Positions 16,438 to 25,562 of a DNA stretch of 64,000 nucleotides are shown here, piece after piece; the first letter of the stretch is position 1, and every line of letters begins with the position of its first letter. The notes under the pieces are model-generated. The model saw only the letters and a list, made by a program, of their open reading frames with translations. It made no database searches and had not been told where the DNA came from. Both the position numbers and the translations under genes were made by a program. Location of the stretch: NCBI RefSeq assembly GCF_003977665.1, contig NZ_RYYV01000005.1:308153-372152 (forward strand). Direction: 5' to 3'. The DNA is from Dyella choica. Lineage in GTDB: Bacteria > Pseudomonadota > Gammaproteobacteria > Xanthomonadales > Rhodanobacteraceae.

Positions 16438-16591
16438 GGCGATCACCTTTTATTGTGAGAAAGATTCCCCCACCTTAGTCGCCTGCCGGTGGCTTGTGAG
16501 CATGACTTTCGGGCTAGGGCGCGACTGCTCGCCACCATGCCCCATTCCCCATTCCTCCTTTTTGTGCGTCGCCCACCAGCGAATCGGTCAC

Positions 16592-16614
16592 GTAGGCTGG
16601 GATGAAATCCCAGC
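16592..16614 (+). repeat. GTAG-headed palindromic repeat, single copy
   Basis: GTAGGCTGGGATGAAATCCC followed by AGC: head GTAG, then a GCTGGGAT/ATCCCAGC stem. It lies 10 bp beyond the stop of the GH92 gene, in the gap before the M13 gene. Confidence 0.75.
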
Positions 16615-16623
16615 TTTCTTGCT

Positions 16624-19600
16624 TCAGCGTCCCAGCAAGGCGATCTCCGCCAGGGCCATGGACGCCTTGCCATCGAAGCGCATGCGGTAATAGGCATGCG
16701 CGCCGGATTGATGAATGCCGAACACCCGCGTCTGTTGCGGCCACGGGAAGCGCTCTCCTTGTCGCCTGTCCAGCGCCATCCAGTGCTGGCCATCATCGGA
16801 GGCCTCCAGCGTCCAGTCCGACGGCGCCGGCGCTTGCTTTGCCGAAGTCAGCGTATACATCGCCACCAAGTGCGGCTGCGGAAAATGCCAGCTCACGATG
16901 GGCCGCTCACCAGGCAACTGCGCTTGGGTATCGCTGCTGTGATCGAACAGCTTGCCAAGATCGGGCATGGCCGGTTCGCTGCCGGGATCGCCTTGCCCTG
17001 GGCCGACGAGATCGCGCATCGGCGTGGGCTTGCCGGAGGTCGTAAGCGATGACGGTAAATCCCGTTCGTCGCTGCTCCAGGTGGAGGGTTTCGGTCCCAT
17101 CACGAAATCCAGCGTGGCGCCCTGCGCAAGAAGCTCGTGCGGCAAGGTGAGTTTGTTCCATGGTTGCCCGTTCACGCGCAGGCCCTGTATATAGCGATTG
17201 TTATCGCTGACATCGGGTGCGTTGATGAGGATGTGCCTGCCGTTCTCCAGCGTGATGTCCATGTGCGGGAAATACGGCGCACCGATCACATATTCGGGCG
17301 TGCCCATCCGCAGCGGATAGAAGCCGGCGGCGCTGAACAGCCACCAGCCGGACATCTCGCCGTTGTCCTCATCGCCGACATAGCCCTGGCCGATCTCGCT
17401 GCCCAGGTACAGGCGCGAGAGCACGTCGCGTACCTTGTCCTGCGTTTTCCATGGCTGGCCGGTGTAGTCGTACATGTAGATGATGTGGTGCGAAGGCTGG
17501 TTGCTATGGCCGTATTGGCCCATGCGCACTGCCTGCGCTTCGCGCATCTCATGAATGGGCTCGCCGTAACTGCCGACGTGATAGATGCCCGCAGTGGCAA
17601 AGAACTGGTCCAGCTTTGCGGCGAGCTGGGCGCGGCCGCCGTACAGCGCGGCAAGTCCGTTACCATCCTGCGGGGCATGGAATGCCATGTTCCAGGCATC
17701 GGTCTCGGTGTAGTCATCGCCCCAGCGCATGGGGTCGAAATTCTGCTTCGTATAGCGCCAGTCGCCTTGCGCACTGCGGCCGACGAAAAAGCCGAGATTG
17801 GGATCGAACAAATTGGCGTAGCCCAGGGCACGGTCGTGGAAGTACGCAGCGTCTTCGACGTAGTGCACCTGATAGGGATCTTGCGCAGTTTGGCCAGCAG
17901 CCAATGCCGCGGCAAGATTGCCGATAGCGAAATCGTTGATGTAGCCGTCCATCGACCAGGACAGACCTTCCTTGACCGCGTAGTCCGTATAGCCGTTGAA
18001 GATCGAGCGCTGTATACCCTTTCGCCCAGTTCCGGCTAGCGGGCTTGCTACCGTGGCGTCCTTCAGCGCAGCCTGATAGAACGACTGCACGTCGAAGTTG
18101 CGTACGCCTTTCAGCCATGCATCGGCAAAAGCGACATCGGCGCTCGTGCCCACCATCAGATCGGCATAACCGGGCGAAGACCAGCGGGCGATCCAGCCGC
18201 CGTCGCGGTATTCCTGCACGAAGCCGTCGATCATCGTGCCGGCCTGTTGCGGCATCAGTAGCGCATAGGCAGGCCACGCGGTGCGATAGGTATCCCAGAA
18301 GCCGTTGTTGACGAATACCTTACCATCAACGATGCGTGCGCCGGTCTGCGTGGGCGTGTTCTTGCCTACGGTGGGCGAGAAGGGGCTGGCGTAGCGATAG
18401 ACTGGATGGTTAGCGGTGCCGGCGTTCTCGTAGGCCGAATTGGGATACATCTGCAGGCGATACAGATTGGAATACAGCGTCGCCAGTTCGTCGTGAGTGG
18501 CGCCTTGTACTTTCACGATGTCCAGTTGCTTGTCCCAGATGGCCTGGGCATGTTCGCGCAGTTCATCGAAGCTCTCCTTTGGCGCGATTTCCAGCTCAAG
18601 GTTGTGCTTGGCCTGTTCAAGGCTGATCAGGGAGGTTGCGATACGCACGTTTACCGCTTTGGCCCTGGACGTGTCGAAGCCGAGCCATGCCGTGACGTGA
18701 TCGCGGCCTTCGCCAGACAGCCGTCCGCTTTCGGCGATCGGCTGGTCGACCGTGGCATAGAAGAACAGGCGCGTGGCGCCGGTGGATAGCACGCTCTTCA
18801 CGTCGGAGTAGCCGCTGAAGCTGCGATGCAAGGAGTCGAGCGTGATGGCTCCTTCATCCGTGCGGTTGTCGAACACGAGTTGTCCACGCTTGCCGGGGAA
18901 GCTGAAACGAAGCATGGCGGCGTGATCGCTGGGCGTCATTTCGCCGACGATGCCGTTGTCGAACGTTACCTTGTAGTAGTGCGCGTGGGCGATCTCATGG
19001 TCATGGCTGAAGCTCAAGGCGCGCGCTTGACGATTCGCATCCGGCGCGCCGCTGGCAACCGCTGCAGGCATCATCTGCAAGGTTTGGCGATCGCCCATCC
19101 AAGGGCTAGGCTCGTGCGAGAGCGAGAATGCTTCGATGCGCGGGCGGTTGTTCGCATCGTTGAGCTGCTGGTATTGGTACATCCAATCCGAACCGGCATC
19201 GGTCACCGGCGTCCAGAAGTTGAAGCCGTGCGGCAGGGTGACGGCGGGAATATTGTTACCGCGCGAGAACGTATGGCCGGAATTCGTGCCGCGCAAAATG
19301 TTTACGTAGTCACTAGGGCGCTTGTCCGCGTTGTCGTCAGGGGCCGGCCCGAGGTGCAGATCATCGAGGAAGCCTTCGATGTCCCCGGCAGGGCCATCAT
19401 GTGTCAGCACGATGCGACGTATATGGCGTCCGGCCGCAACCCGGCCTACATCGATGCTCAGCCTGTTCCATTGATTCACATACACGGTACGGCTAGCACC
19501 CAGGGCGTGCGCGTTGGCGGGGATGCGGTGCTGATCTTGCGCTTGGCTCGCTGAAAGGCGCGAGCCATCATCGAACACCAGGTCGATGGCCACATAGGTG

Positions 19601-19974
19601 GAAGGGTCGGCGAGATCGTTCGCCGCGATGCGCGGGAACAGCAGATAGGTAAGCTGCGTATTTGCCTGTATCGCCAGGTCCAAATCAAATAGTGCAGCTT
19701 CCTGCTTGCCGCCGGTGTGCCCGTGAAATGCAAGCGAATGAAGGCCCGTGAACCCCACGCCTGGACGGGTGCTGTAGGCGTCATCCGGGGCGGGACCATC
19801 TTCGATCCGGACAGAGAAGGTCGCATTAGCCTGGCTCGCTATCGGCGCGGCTTCGCCTGTTTCGAACGAAGTGTAGAACGTACCGTTGCCATCTGCGCTG
19901 GCGACGGTAGTGCCGCAGGCGAGTGCGAGCAAAAGCAGTTTCTGCCGATATGGGCGGGTGGTGAAAGCTGGCAT
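16624..19974 (-). CDS. Secreted GH92 exo-alpha-mannosidase-like glycoside hydrolase
   Basis: 1116 aa. A signal peptide (KLLLLALACGTTVASA) leads into an N-terminal jelly-roll region and then the GH92 beta-sandwich (YVNILRGTNSGHTFSRGNN, PHGFNFWTPVTDAG). The (alpha/alpha)6 catalytic domain includes DDYTETDAWNMAFHAPQDG and GDEDNGEMSGWWLFSAAGFYP, the usual locations of the catalytic acid and base carboxylates. A C-terminal F5/8-type carbohydrate-binding region appears after about residue 960 (WSSDERDLPSSL, ending MALAEIALLGR). The family removes alpha-mannose from N-glycans in a calcium-dependent way. It stands alone, with no sugar-utilisation genes nearby. Confidence 0.88.
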   Translation of the reverse strand: MPAFTTRPYRQKLLLLALACGTTVASADGNGTFYTSFETGEAAPIASQANATFSVRIEDGPAPDDAYSTRPGVGFTGLHSLAFHGHTGGKQEAALFDLDLAIQANTQLTYLLFPRIAANDLADPSTYVAIDLVFDDGSRLSASQAQDQHRIPANAHALGASRTVYVNQWNRLSIDVGRVAAGRHIRRIVLTHDGPAGDIEGFLDDLHLGPAPDDNADKRPSDYVNILRGTNSGHTFSRGNNIPAVTLPHGFNFWTPVTDAGSDWMYQYQQLNDANNRPRIEAFSLSHEPSPWMGDRQTLQMMPAAVASGAPDANRQARALSFSHDHEIAHAHYYKVTFDNGIVGEMTPSDHAAMLRFSFPGKRGQLVFDNRTDEGAITLDSLHRSFSGYSDVKSVLSTGATRLFFYATVDQPIAESGRLSGEGRDHVTAWLGFDTSRAKAVNVRIATSLISLEQAKHNLELEIAPKESFDELREHAQAIWDKQLDIVKVQGATHDELATLYSNLYRLQMYPNSAYENAGTANHPVYRYASPFSPTVGKNTPTQTGARIVDGKVFVNNGFWDTYRTAWPAYALLMPQQAGTMIDGFVQEYRDGGWIARWSSPGYADLMVGTSADVAFADAWLKGVRNFDVQSFYQAALKDATVASPLAGTGRKGIQRSIFNGYTDYAVKEGLSWSMDGYINDFAIGNLAAALAAGQTAQDPYQVHYVEDAAYFHDRALGYANLFDPNLGFFVGRSAQGDWRYTKQNFDPMRWGDDYTETDAWNMAFHAPQDGNGLAALYGGRAQLAAKLDQFFATAGIYHVGSYGEPIHEMREAQAVRMGQYGHSNQPSHHIIYMYDYTGQPWKTQDKVRDVLSRLYLGSEIGQGYVGDEDNGEMSGWWLFSAAGFYPLRMGTPEYVIGAPYFPHMDITLENGRHILINAPDVSDNNRYIQGLRVNGQPWNKLTLPHELLAQGATLDFVMGPKPSTWSSDERDLPSSLTTSGKPTPMRDLVGPGQGDPGSEPAMPDLGKLFDHSSDTQAQLPGERPIVSWHFPQPHLVAMYTLTSAKQAPAPSDWTLEASDDGQHWMALDRRQGERFPWPQQTRVFGIHQSGAHAYYRMRFDGKASMALAEIALLGR

Positions 19975-20217
19975 CGAGGACCCCTGTGGAAAGTGCTTGC
20001 GGATGTGCGGAGCGTGCCAAGAGCCGGATTTGATCGATCTAAATTAGGGGTGTCAAACCGCAGCGCAGCATGCACAGGTCGCGGTTTCGCCGTTCGCGGC
20101 CGCTGGGCAAACGGAGGCTTGTGCGATCGGGTAAGACGGGGAAGCAGTCGATTCCATCCTTTTTCATTCGTCGCGTAAAAGTGCAAACTCTTACGTCTCC
20201 CTCACAAGGACCTACTG

Positions 20218-21678
20218 ATGAGCCACGCCGGACATGCCCCTCACGTCGCCATGCACCCTGAGCGCCGCTGGCTGGCGTTGATCGTGCTGTGCCTGGGCGT
20301 GTTGATGATCGTGCTGGATACCACGATCGTTAATGTGGCCTTGCCTTCCATCAAGATGGATCTGAAGTTCGGTGACACCGAGTTGGCCTGGGTGGTGAAT
20401 GCGTACCTGTTGACCTATGGCGGCTTTCTCTTGCTGGGCGGTCGCCTGGGCGATCTGTACGGACACCGCCGCTTGTTCCTGATCGGCATCGCGGCCTTTA
20501 CGCTTGCTTCGCTCGCCTGCGGGCTTTCCACTACCCAGATGGCGCTGGTCGTAGCACGGGCAGTGCAGGGGCTTGGTGGCGCGGTGGTCACAGCTGTGGC
20601 GCTCTCGCTGATCATGGACCTGTTCACCGACGCGCAGGATCGTGCAAAAGCGATGGGCGTCTACGGCTTCGTATGCGCGGGAGGCGGCAGCCTCGGCGCC
20701 ATGTTGGGAGGCGTGCTGACTAGCAGCCTGAGCTGGCATTGGGTATTCCTGGTGAACCTGCCGATCGGCATTGGCGTGATCGTGGCCTCGCTGCGTCTGC
20801 TGCCCGCGGCGGCAGGTACGGCCAGTTCGCGGCATCTGGATGTGTGGGGTGCAGTGACCGTGACGGTGGCGCTGATGCTGGCCGTGTATGCCATCGTCAA
20901 CGGCAACGAAGCAGGCTGGCTGTCATCGCGCACATTGGGACAGCTTGGCATCGCCACGATCCTGCTGGCGGTCTTCTTCTGGCTGGAAGCGCGCGTGCAG
21001 GCACCGTTGATGCCATTGCGTCTGTTCCGGCTGCGTAATCTGGTGGTTTCCAATGTCGTCGCCGTGCTGTGGGCGGCGGCAATGTTTGCGTGGTTCTTCC
21101 TGTCGGCGCTGTATATGCAGCTCGTGCTTGGCTACGGTCCGCTGGAAGTGGGCCTGGCCTTTCTGCCTGCGAATCTGATCATGGCGATGTTCTCGCTGGG
21201 CCTTTCCGCCAAGCTGGTGATGCGTTTCGGCATTCGTCGTCCCCTCGCGCTGGGCCTCGCTTTCGCTGCGTGTGGCTTGCTGCTGTTCGCGCATGCACCG
21301 GCGAACGGGCACTTTGTGAGTGACATTCTGCCCAGTATGGTTTTGCTCGGCATCGGCGCAGGCGTGGCCTTCAATCCCGTGCTGTTGGCGGCGATGAGCG
21401 AGGTGGGGCCATCGGAATCGGGACTCGCTTCGGGGGTGGTCAACACCGCCTTCATGATGGGTGGATCATTGGGCCTTGCCGCACTGGCCAGTCTTGCATC
21501 CTGGCGCACGCAAACCTTGGCGGCAATCGGCAATGGACAGGCGTTTGCACTCACCGGTGGCTATCAGTGGGCATTCCTGGTTGGAGCTTGCTTTGCGGCG
21601 CTAGGCGCATTGCTCGGAGCGTTGTTGTTGCGCACGGCGCGGGTCCCGACCGCAGAGCCTGCGGCCAGTGCCCATTGA
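20218..21678 (+). CDS. DHA2-family MFS multidrug efflux transporter
   Basis: 486 aa with about 14 transmembrane segments. Markers: LDTTIVNVALPSI in TM1 (DHA2 signature), motif A GGRLGDLYGHRRLFL between TM2 and TM3, and the motif-C-like GGGSLGAMLGGVLTSSLSWHWVFLVNLPIG in TM5. Drug/proton antiport across the inner membrane is the usual function; the substrate is unknown. An AAGGA ribosome site precedes the ATG. No EmrA-type adaptor gene is adjacent. The 243-bp gap upstream is shared with the divergent GH92 gene and must hold both promoters. Confidence 0.9.
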   Translation: MSHAGHAPHVAMHPERRWLALIVLCLGVLMIVLDTTIVNVALPSIKMDLKFGDTELAWVVNAYLLTYGGFLLLGGRLGDLYGHRRLFLIGIAAFTLASLACGLSTTQMALVVARAVQGLGGAVVTAVALSLIMDLFTDAQDRAKAMGVYGFVCAGGGSLGAMLGGVLTSSLSWHWVFLVNLPIGIGVIVASLRLLPAAAGTASSRHLDVWGAVTVTVALMLAVYAIVNGNEAGWLSSRTLGQLGIATILLAVFFWLEARVQAPLMPLRLFRLRNLVVSNVVAVLWAAAMFAWFFLSALYMQLVLGYGPLEVGLAFLPANLIMAMFSLGLSAKLVMRFGIRRPLALGLAFAACGLLLFAHAPANGHFVSDILPSMVLLGIGAGVAFNPVLLAAMSEVGPSESGLASGVVNTAFMMGGSLGLAALASLASWRTQTLAAIGNGQAFALTGGYQWAFLVGACFAALGALLGALLLRTARVPTAEPAASAH

Positions 21679-21685
21679 AGGCGGC

Positions 21686-21712
21686 GATGCCGGGTTTCGC
21701 AACCCAGCCTAC
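21686..21712 (-). repeat. GTAG-headed palindromic repeat, minus orientation
   Basis: GATGCCGGGTTTCGCAACCC then AGCCTAC, which on the minus strand reads GTAGGCTGGGTT. It lies just after the MFS stop and 57 bp before the tamB stop, in a convergent gap. Confidence 0.7.
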
Positions 21713-21769
21713 GCCCCCAACTTACATATTGCGGAGCCTCCTAGCGTGCAGACCCAATATAAAGGGTCA

Positions 21770-24700
21770 TTATTTCTCGATCCGATAGTTAAGGCTCGCA
21801 CGATTGAAATCGGTGGCGTTTTGCGCTTCGAAATTCCAGCGCCGGCTCAGGCGATAGCGCAGTGTGATCACCTGGCCGGGTTCGAACAAGCCGATGCCAT
21901 AACTGAGATAAAGCCGTGGCGAAAGGTATTTGCCGACGGTGAAGGCGGAGCTGCCATTCAACGCTTCGCTGCTGCTTACACCGATATCTTCGATTCCAAG
22001 CTTGCTGCCGATGCTCTTGGCAAGCAGGTTGCCGGTGGCTGAGCCGAGCGCCTGCGCGGCCTTGCTCACCATGCTGCTTTCGCCGCCGCTGCTCACTTGC
22101 GAAATGGGCTTGCCGGTAACCAGATAGGAGAGCGCATCGGATTGATCCATCAGCGGATTGGAGAACACGGTAAGAACAGGCCGCTTCGCGGTGCCGGTGA
22201 TCTGCAGCCCCACCTGCTGGCCTTCGTTGATGGTGGCATTGGGCTGCAGGTTGCGGATGGCCTTGAGGTTGAGGCCGGGGTTGTCGATCGGCGTGCTGGC
22301 GAACAGCAGTTGGCCTTGCTGGATCACAAGGTTTTGCCCGTAGGCTTGGTACGTGCCGCTGACGGTCACTTGACCTTGTCCGGTGGTAGGCCGACCGGGG
22401 TGTTCGTCCACGGTGATCACGCCGCCAAGTCGGCCGTCCAGGCCCATGCCGGCCAGATGCGCATGCTGGCCGAGATCGACTTTGATCGACGCGTTGATCA
22501 AAGTCGATCCACTGCTGGCAGCGGATTGAGGCTCATCTAACACGACTACGTCAGGCGATGCCTTGTTGACGCCGCCACCCGGCAGCTTGTCGAGATTCAC
22601 GTCGGCACTGTCCAGCCGTACGGAACCGGTAGCCTGAATGCCCTGCGCATCATGACGCACCATGAGATCCGGTGTAAGCGCAACTTTGGCCGCAGGAATA
22701 TCGATGACGGTGACATCACTGCCCTTCAACGTGATGGCAGTGGGCGTTTGCGCATCCAGTCCTGACGTCCCACTGATGGCAAGCGTGCCCTTGCCGGATT
22801 GCACGCTGCCGTCGATGTTCAGCACTCGCGCATCAGTCGTGCTGGCAGCGAGGCGACCGCCGGTAAGTTTCAGGCCTGCGTCGGGCACTTCGGCGGCAAA
22901 ACCGTCAATGCCGGCCTGGCCGGTGACGGCAGGTGCAGTGAGCGTTCCGCCGAGCTTGAAATCGCCGTCGATGCGGCCTTTCACGTTGGCAAGGTCGTCT
23001 GAGAACAAGCTGATGAAGGCGAGATCGCCCAGATGCAGGCTGACTTGGCCGCCGAGCGCTTGCTGTGTACCGGTAATCGCAACCTGGCCGTCCAGGCGGC
23101 CGTTGCCATTGATCGCAGCGTGCACAGTCGCCAGTTGGTTGCCCGGGGCGAGCGTGGCGCTCAGCGCGAGATCCTCGTACGACAGCAGCGGCTGATCAGG
23201 ATGCTCGTTGTACGTGATGCGGCCCTGCGAAGAAGTGATGGATGCATTGCCGGTCAGCACCCCTGTTGCCGTGCGCCTGATCCTGCCGCTTCCCTCCAGC
23301 GTGCCATCGGCGCTGATCGGCATTTCGGTGCGACCGGTGGCGCTGGCAATCAGGGCCACCGGTACTGCGTGCAGGCGATAACCGGCATCGATGTTGCCGG
23401 CCTTGTCCATGTCGCCGCTGGCGCAAAGCAAAGGTTCTCCAGCGCTAAGGCACAGCTCGCCAAGGCTCGCGGCGCCATGGTTCCAGGCCAGCTTCGTCGC
23501 CTGTTGCAATCGCCAGCGCGGCAAGGCTTGCACGTCCAGTGTGAGCGAGGAGAGCGTGCCGTTCCAGTTTCCGCCTTTGACCGCGCCGTTGAGCGCAAAC
23601 GAGGTGGAAAGCTGGCCGCCTTGCGCATCGAGCATGAGCTGATGTTGGGTCGAGGTACCTTGGCCACTCAAATGGATCTGCTTGAACGCCAGGCCGGCCA
23701 GTTCGGCGCCGACCGCATTCAACTGCAGCTTGCCGCCAATGCTGGTAATGTCGGGCAGGTCGGCCTGCAGTTGAAACTGCTGCACACGCTGTTTGTCCCA
23801 GGTCAGCGCTTGGCCCTGCAATGTGCCGCCAACTGCCAATTCGGGATACTTGCCGCGCACAAGGAATTGGCCATTGAGCGCGCCGGATGCTTGCGGCAAC
23901 CAGTCGTTCAAGGAAGCGATGGTGAGCGTCACACTGGCATCATTGCGCTGCCCCGCTCGCGCCTGCACTTTCACGCTGCTGCTGCCGGATGCGAGGTCAA
24001 GCGTGCCATCCACCACCTGGTTCGCCGACAAGTGCAGATGACCGGCGCCACGCAGCTGGCGTTGACGCAATTGTCCTTGCAGTTTGCGCAAGTCGAGCGT
24101 CGCTTCAGGTCCGTTCTGCGGGAGTTTGCCTTGCGTGGTGAGATCGGTATCCAGCGAACCTTGCCAACCGGCAAAAAGTTGGCCGGGATCGAACTTGCTG
24201 GCATGCGCCTCAAGCTGCCAGGCAAGATCAGGTTGCAAGGTGATCTTGCCCTGAGCGGTAAGGCTGCCTTGTGGCTGTAGGAGGCTCAACGTCTGCAACC
24301 GGATGTACCGCGGCGTTCCCTCCAGATTGAGCGCGAGCTTGGCTAGCTTGCCAGACGGACCGATCGTCACGTTGCCCTCGGCGTGATACGCGTCGGCGCT
24401 GCCTTTTGCCGCGAGACGCCCTTCACTGTCGAGCGCCTGGCCGATCAAGTCAGCCGGCAATTCCACGCCCCTCCAGTCGATGGCCAGATCCGCACTCAGC
24501 GGATGCACGTTGAGCTGGACGGTACCAGCGGCGTGGACTATGCCTTTGATCTGCGGCGAAGCGATTTGCAGCTGCTGCAAAGTCAGTTGTTTGAAATCCT
24601 GGTCGAGGATGGCCCGCATGGGCAGCAGCAGCACGCGATAGGCGTTGAGATCGAGCTGGCCGCTAAGCGTGCCGCCTTGCTGGTCGCCACTCCCTTGCAG

Positions 24701-25552
24701 GTCTGCGCCCATGCGCGCGATCGAAGTGCTGCCGAGCAGGGGCCTGGGATCGAAGGGCGGTACTTCGAGTTTGCTGGTCCAGGCGTTGTTCCTGTTCTGA
24801 TCCAGTTCGAGCTGCCAGTGCGCCTTCATGGGCCGGGTCAGGCTGAGCCGGGATCGCGCATGGCGGCCATCGCCTTGCGCGTCCAACGTGCCGACGTATT
24901 CGTTCTCGCCAATTTTCCATACGACATCCGCATGGCCCTTGCCGCGATAGCGGCGGCCGGTGCCGAGCTGTCCGACAAGGTCGACGTGTCCTGCGGGCGC
25001 ACGCAGGGCCAGCTTGCCTACCTCGATACCGCCGTTGGTCCAGCTGCCGGAAAGATCAAGCTGGTCGGCAGCAAACAAGGGCTTGCCATCCCGCTTGATC
25101 GTCACCGGGCCGACGTGCATGCGATCCAGCGTCAGCGCGATGGGCGGTTTCAGTGAGAACGGGCCGGATGACGAAGTGTTTTCCTGCGCGGCGGGCAATG
25201 CAACATCCACGCGCTCCACACGGAGGTCAAGCACATGCACATGCCGGTAGAGCAGGGTGTTGATATTCCAATCCAGATGCGTGCCTGTGATGAGAACGTC
25301 AGTGCCCTTGCCATCGTCGTAGCTCAGCCGCGAGATATCGATGGGGCCGATCAGGCGGCCTTCTGCCTGCTGCGCCTGCAGCGCACCGTGAGTAAAGCTC
25401 TGTGCTCGCGACAATGCGAAGCGCAAACCGGAACCGGTGCATAGCAGCCAGCCCAGGCCGCTCGATGCAAGAACCACGACCGAGACCAGCACAATGCCCG
25501 TAATGCGCAGCCAGCGGCGGCGAAGACGAGGTGCGGCTTGTGCTGCATTCAT
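21770..25552 (-). CDS. tamB: Translocation and assembly module subunit TamB
   Basis: 1260 aa. One N-terminal signal-anchor (GIVLVSVVVLASSGLGWLL) is followed by a long periplasmic beta-rich AsmA-like region and the C-terminal DUF490/TamB domain: INASIKVDLGQHAHLAGMGLDGRLGG, GTYQAYGQNLVIQQGQLLF, SDALSYLVTGKP, and a final beta strand ending NYRIEK. TamB spans the periplasm and, with TamA, supports outer-membrane lipid or protein delivery. It lies 10 bp downstream of tamA on the same strand. Confidence 0.92.
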   Translation of the reverse strand: MNAAQAAPRLRRRWLRITGIVLVSVVVLASSGLGWLLCTGSGLRFALSRAQSFTHGALQAQQAEGRLIGPIDISRLSYDDGKGTDVLITGTHLDWNINTLLYRHVHVLDLRVERVDVALPAAQENTSSSGPFSLKPPIALTLDRMHVGPVTIKRDGKPLFAADQLDLSGSWTNGGIEVGKLALRAPAGHVDLVGQLGTGRRYRGKGHADVVWKIGENEYVGTLDAQGDGRHARSRLSLTRPMKAHWQLELDQNRNNAWTSKLEVPPFDPRPLLGSTSIARMGADLQGSGDQQGGTLSGQLDLNAYRVLLLPMRAILDQDFKQLTLQQLQIASPQIKGIVHAAGTVQLNVHPLSADLAIDWRGVELPADLIGQALDSEGRLAAKGSADAYHAEGNVTIGPSGKLAKLALNLEGTPRYIRLQTLSLLQPQGSLTAQGKITLQPDLAWQLEAHASKFDPGQLFAGWQGSLDTDLTTQGKLPQNGPEATLDLRKLQGQLRQRQLRGAGHLHLSANQVVDGTLDLASGSSSVKVQARAGQRNDASVTLTIASLNDWLPQASGALNGQFLVRGKYPELAVGGTLQGQALTWDKQRVQQFQLQADLPDITSIGGKLQLNAVGAELAGLAFKQIHLSGQGTSTQHQLMLDAQGGQLSTSFALNGAVKGGNWNGTLSSLTLDVQALPRWRLQQATKLAWNHGAASLGELCLSAGEPLLCASGDMDKAGNIDAGYRLHAVPVALIASATGRTEMPISADGTLEGSGRIRRTATGVLTGNASITSSQGRITYNEHPDQPLLSYEDLALSATLAPGNQLATVHAAINGNGRLDGQVAITGTQQALGGQVSLHLGDLAFISLFSDDLANVKGRIDGDFKLGGTLTAPAVTGQAGIDGFAAEVPDAGLKLTGGRLAASTTDARVLNIDGSVQSGKGTLAISGTSGLDAQTPTAITLKGSDVTVIDIPAAKVALTPDLMVRHDAQGIQATGSVRLDSADVNLDKLPGGGVNKASPDVVVLDEPQSAASSGSTLINASIKVDLGQHAHLAGMGLDGRLGGVITVDEHPGRPTTGQGQVTVSGTYQAYGQNLVIQQGQLLFASTPIDNPGLNLKAIRNLQPNATINEGQQVGLQITGTAKRPVLTVFSNPLMDQSDALSYLVTGKPISQVSSGGESSMVSKAAQALGSATGNLLAKSIGSKLGIEDIGVSSSEALNGSSAFTVGKYLSPRLYLSYGIGLFEPGQVITLRYRLSRRWNFEAQNATDFNRASLNYRIEK

Positions 25553-25562
25553 GCCATTCGCC

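Noticed and set aside
14500..16458. 652-codon plus-strand open frame across the M13 peptidase gene
   Set aside because: Shadow of the peptidase gene on the other strand, which has clear HExxH and signal-peptide features.
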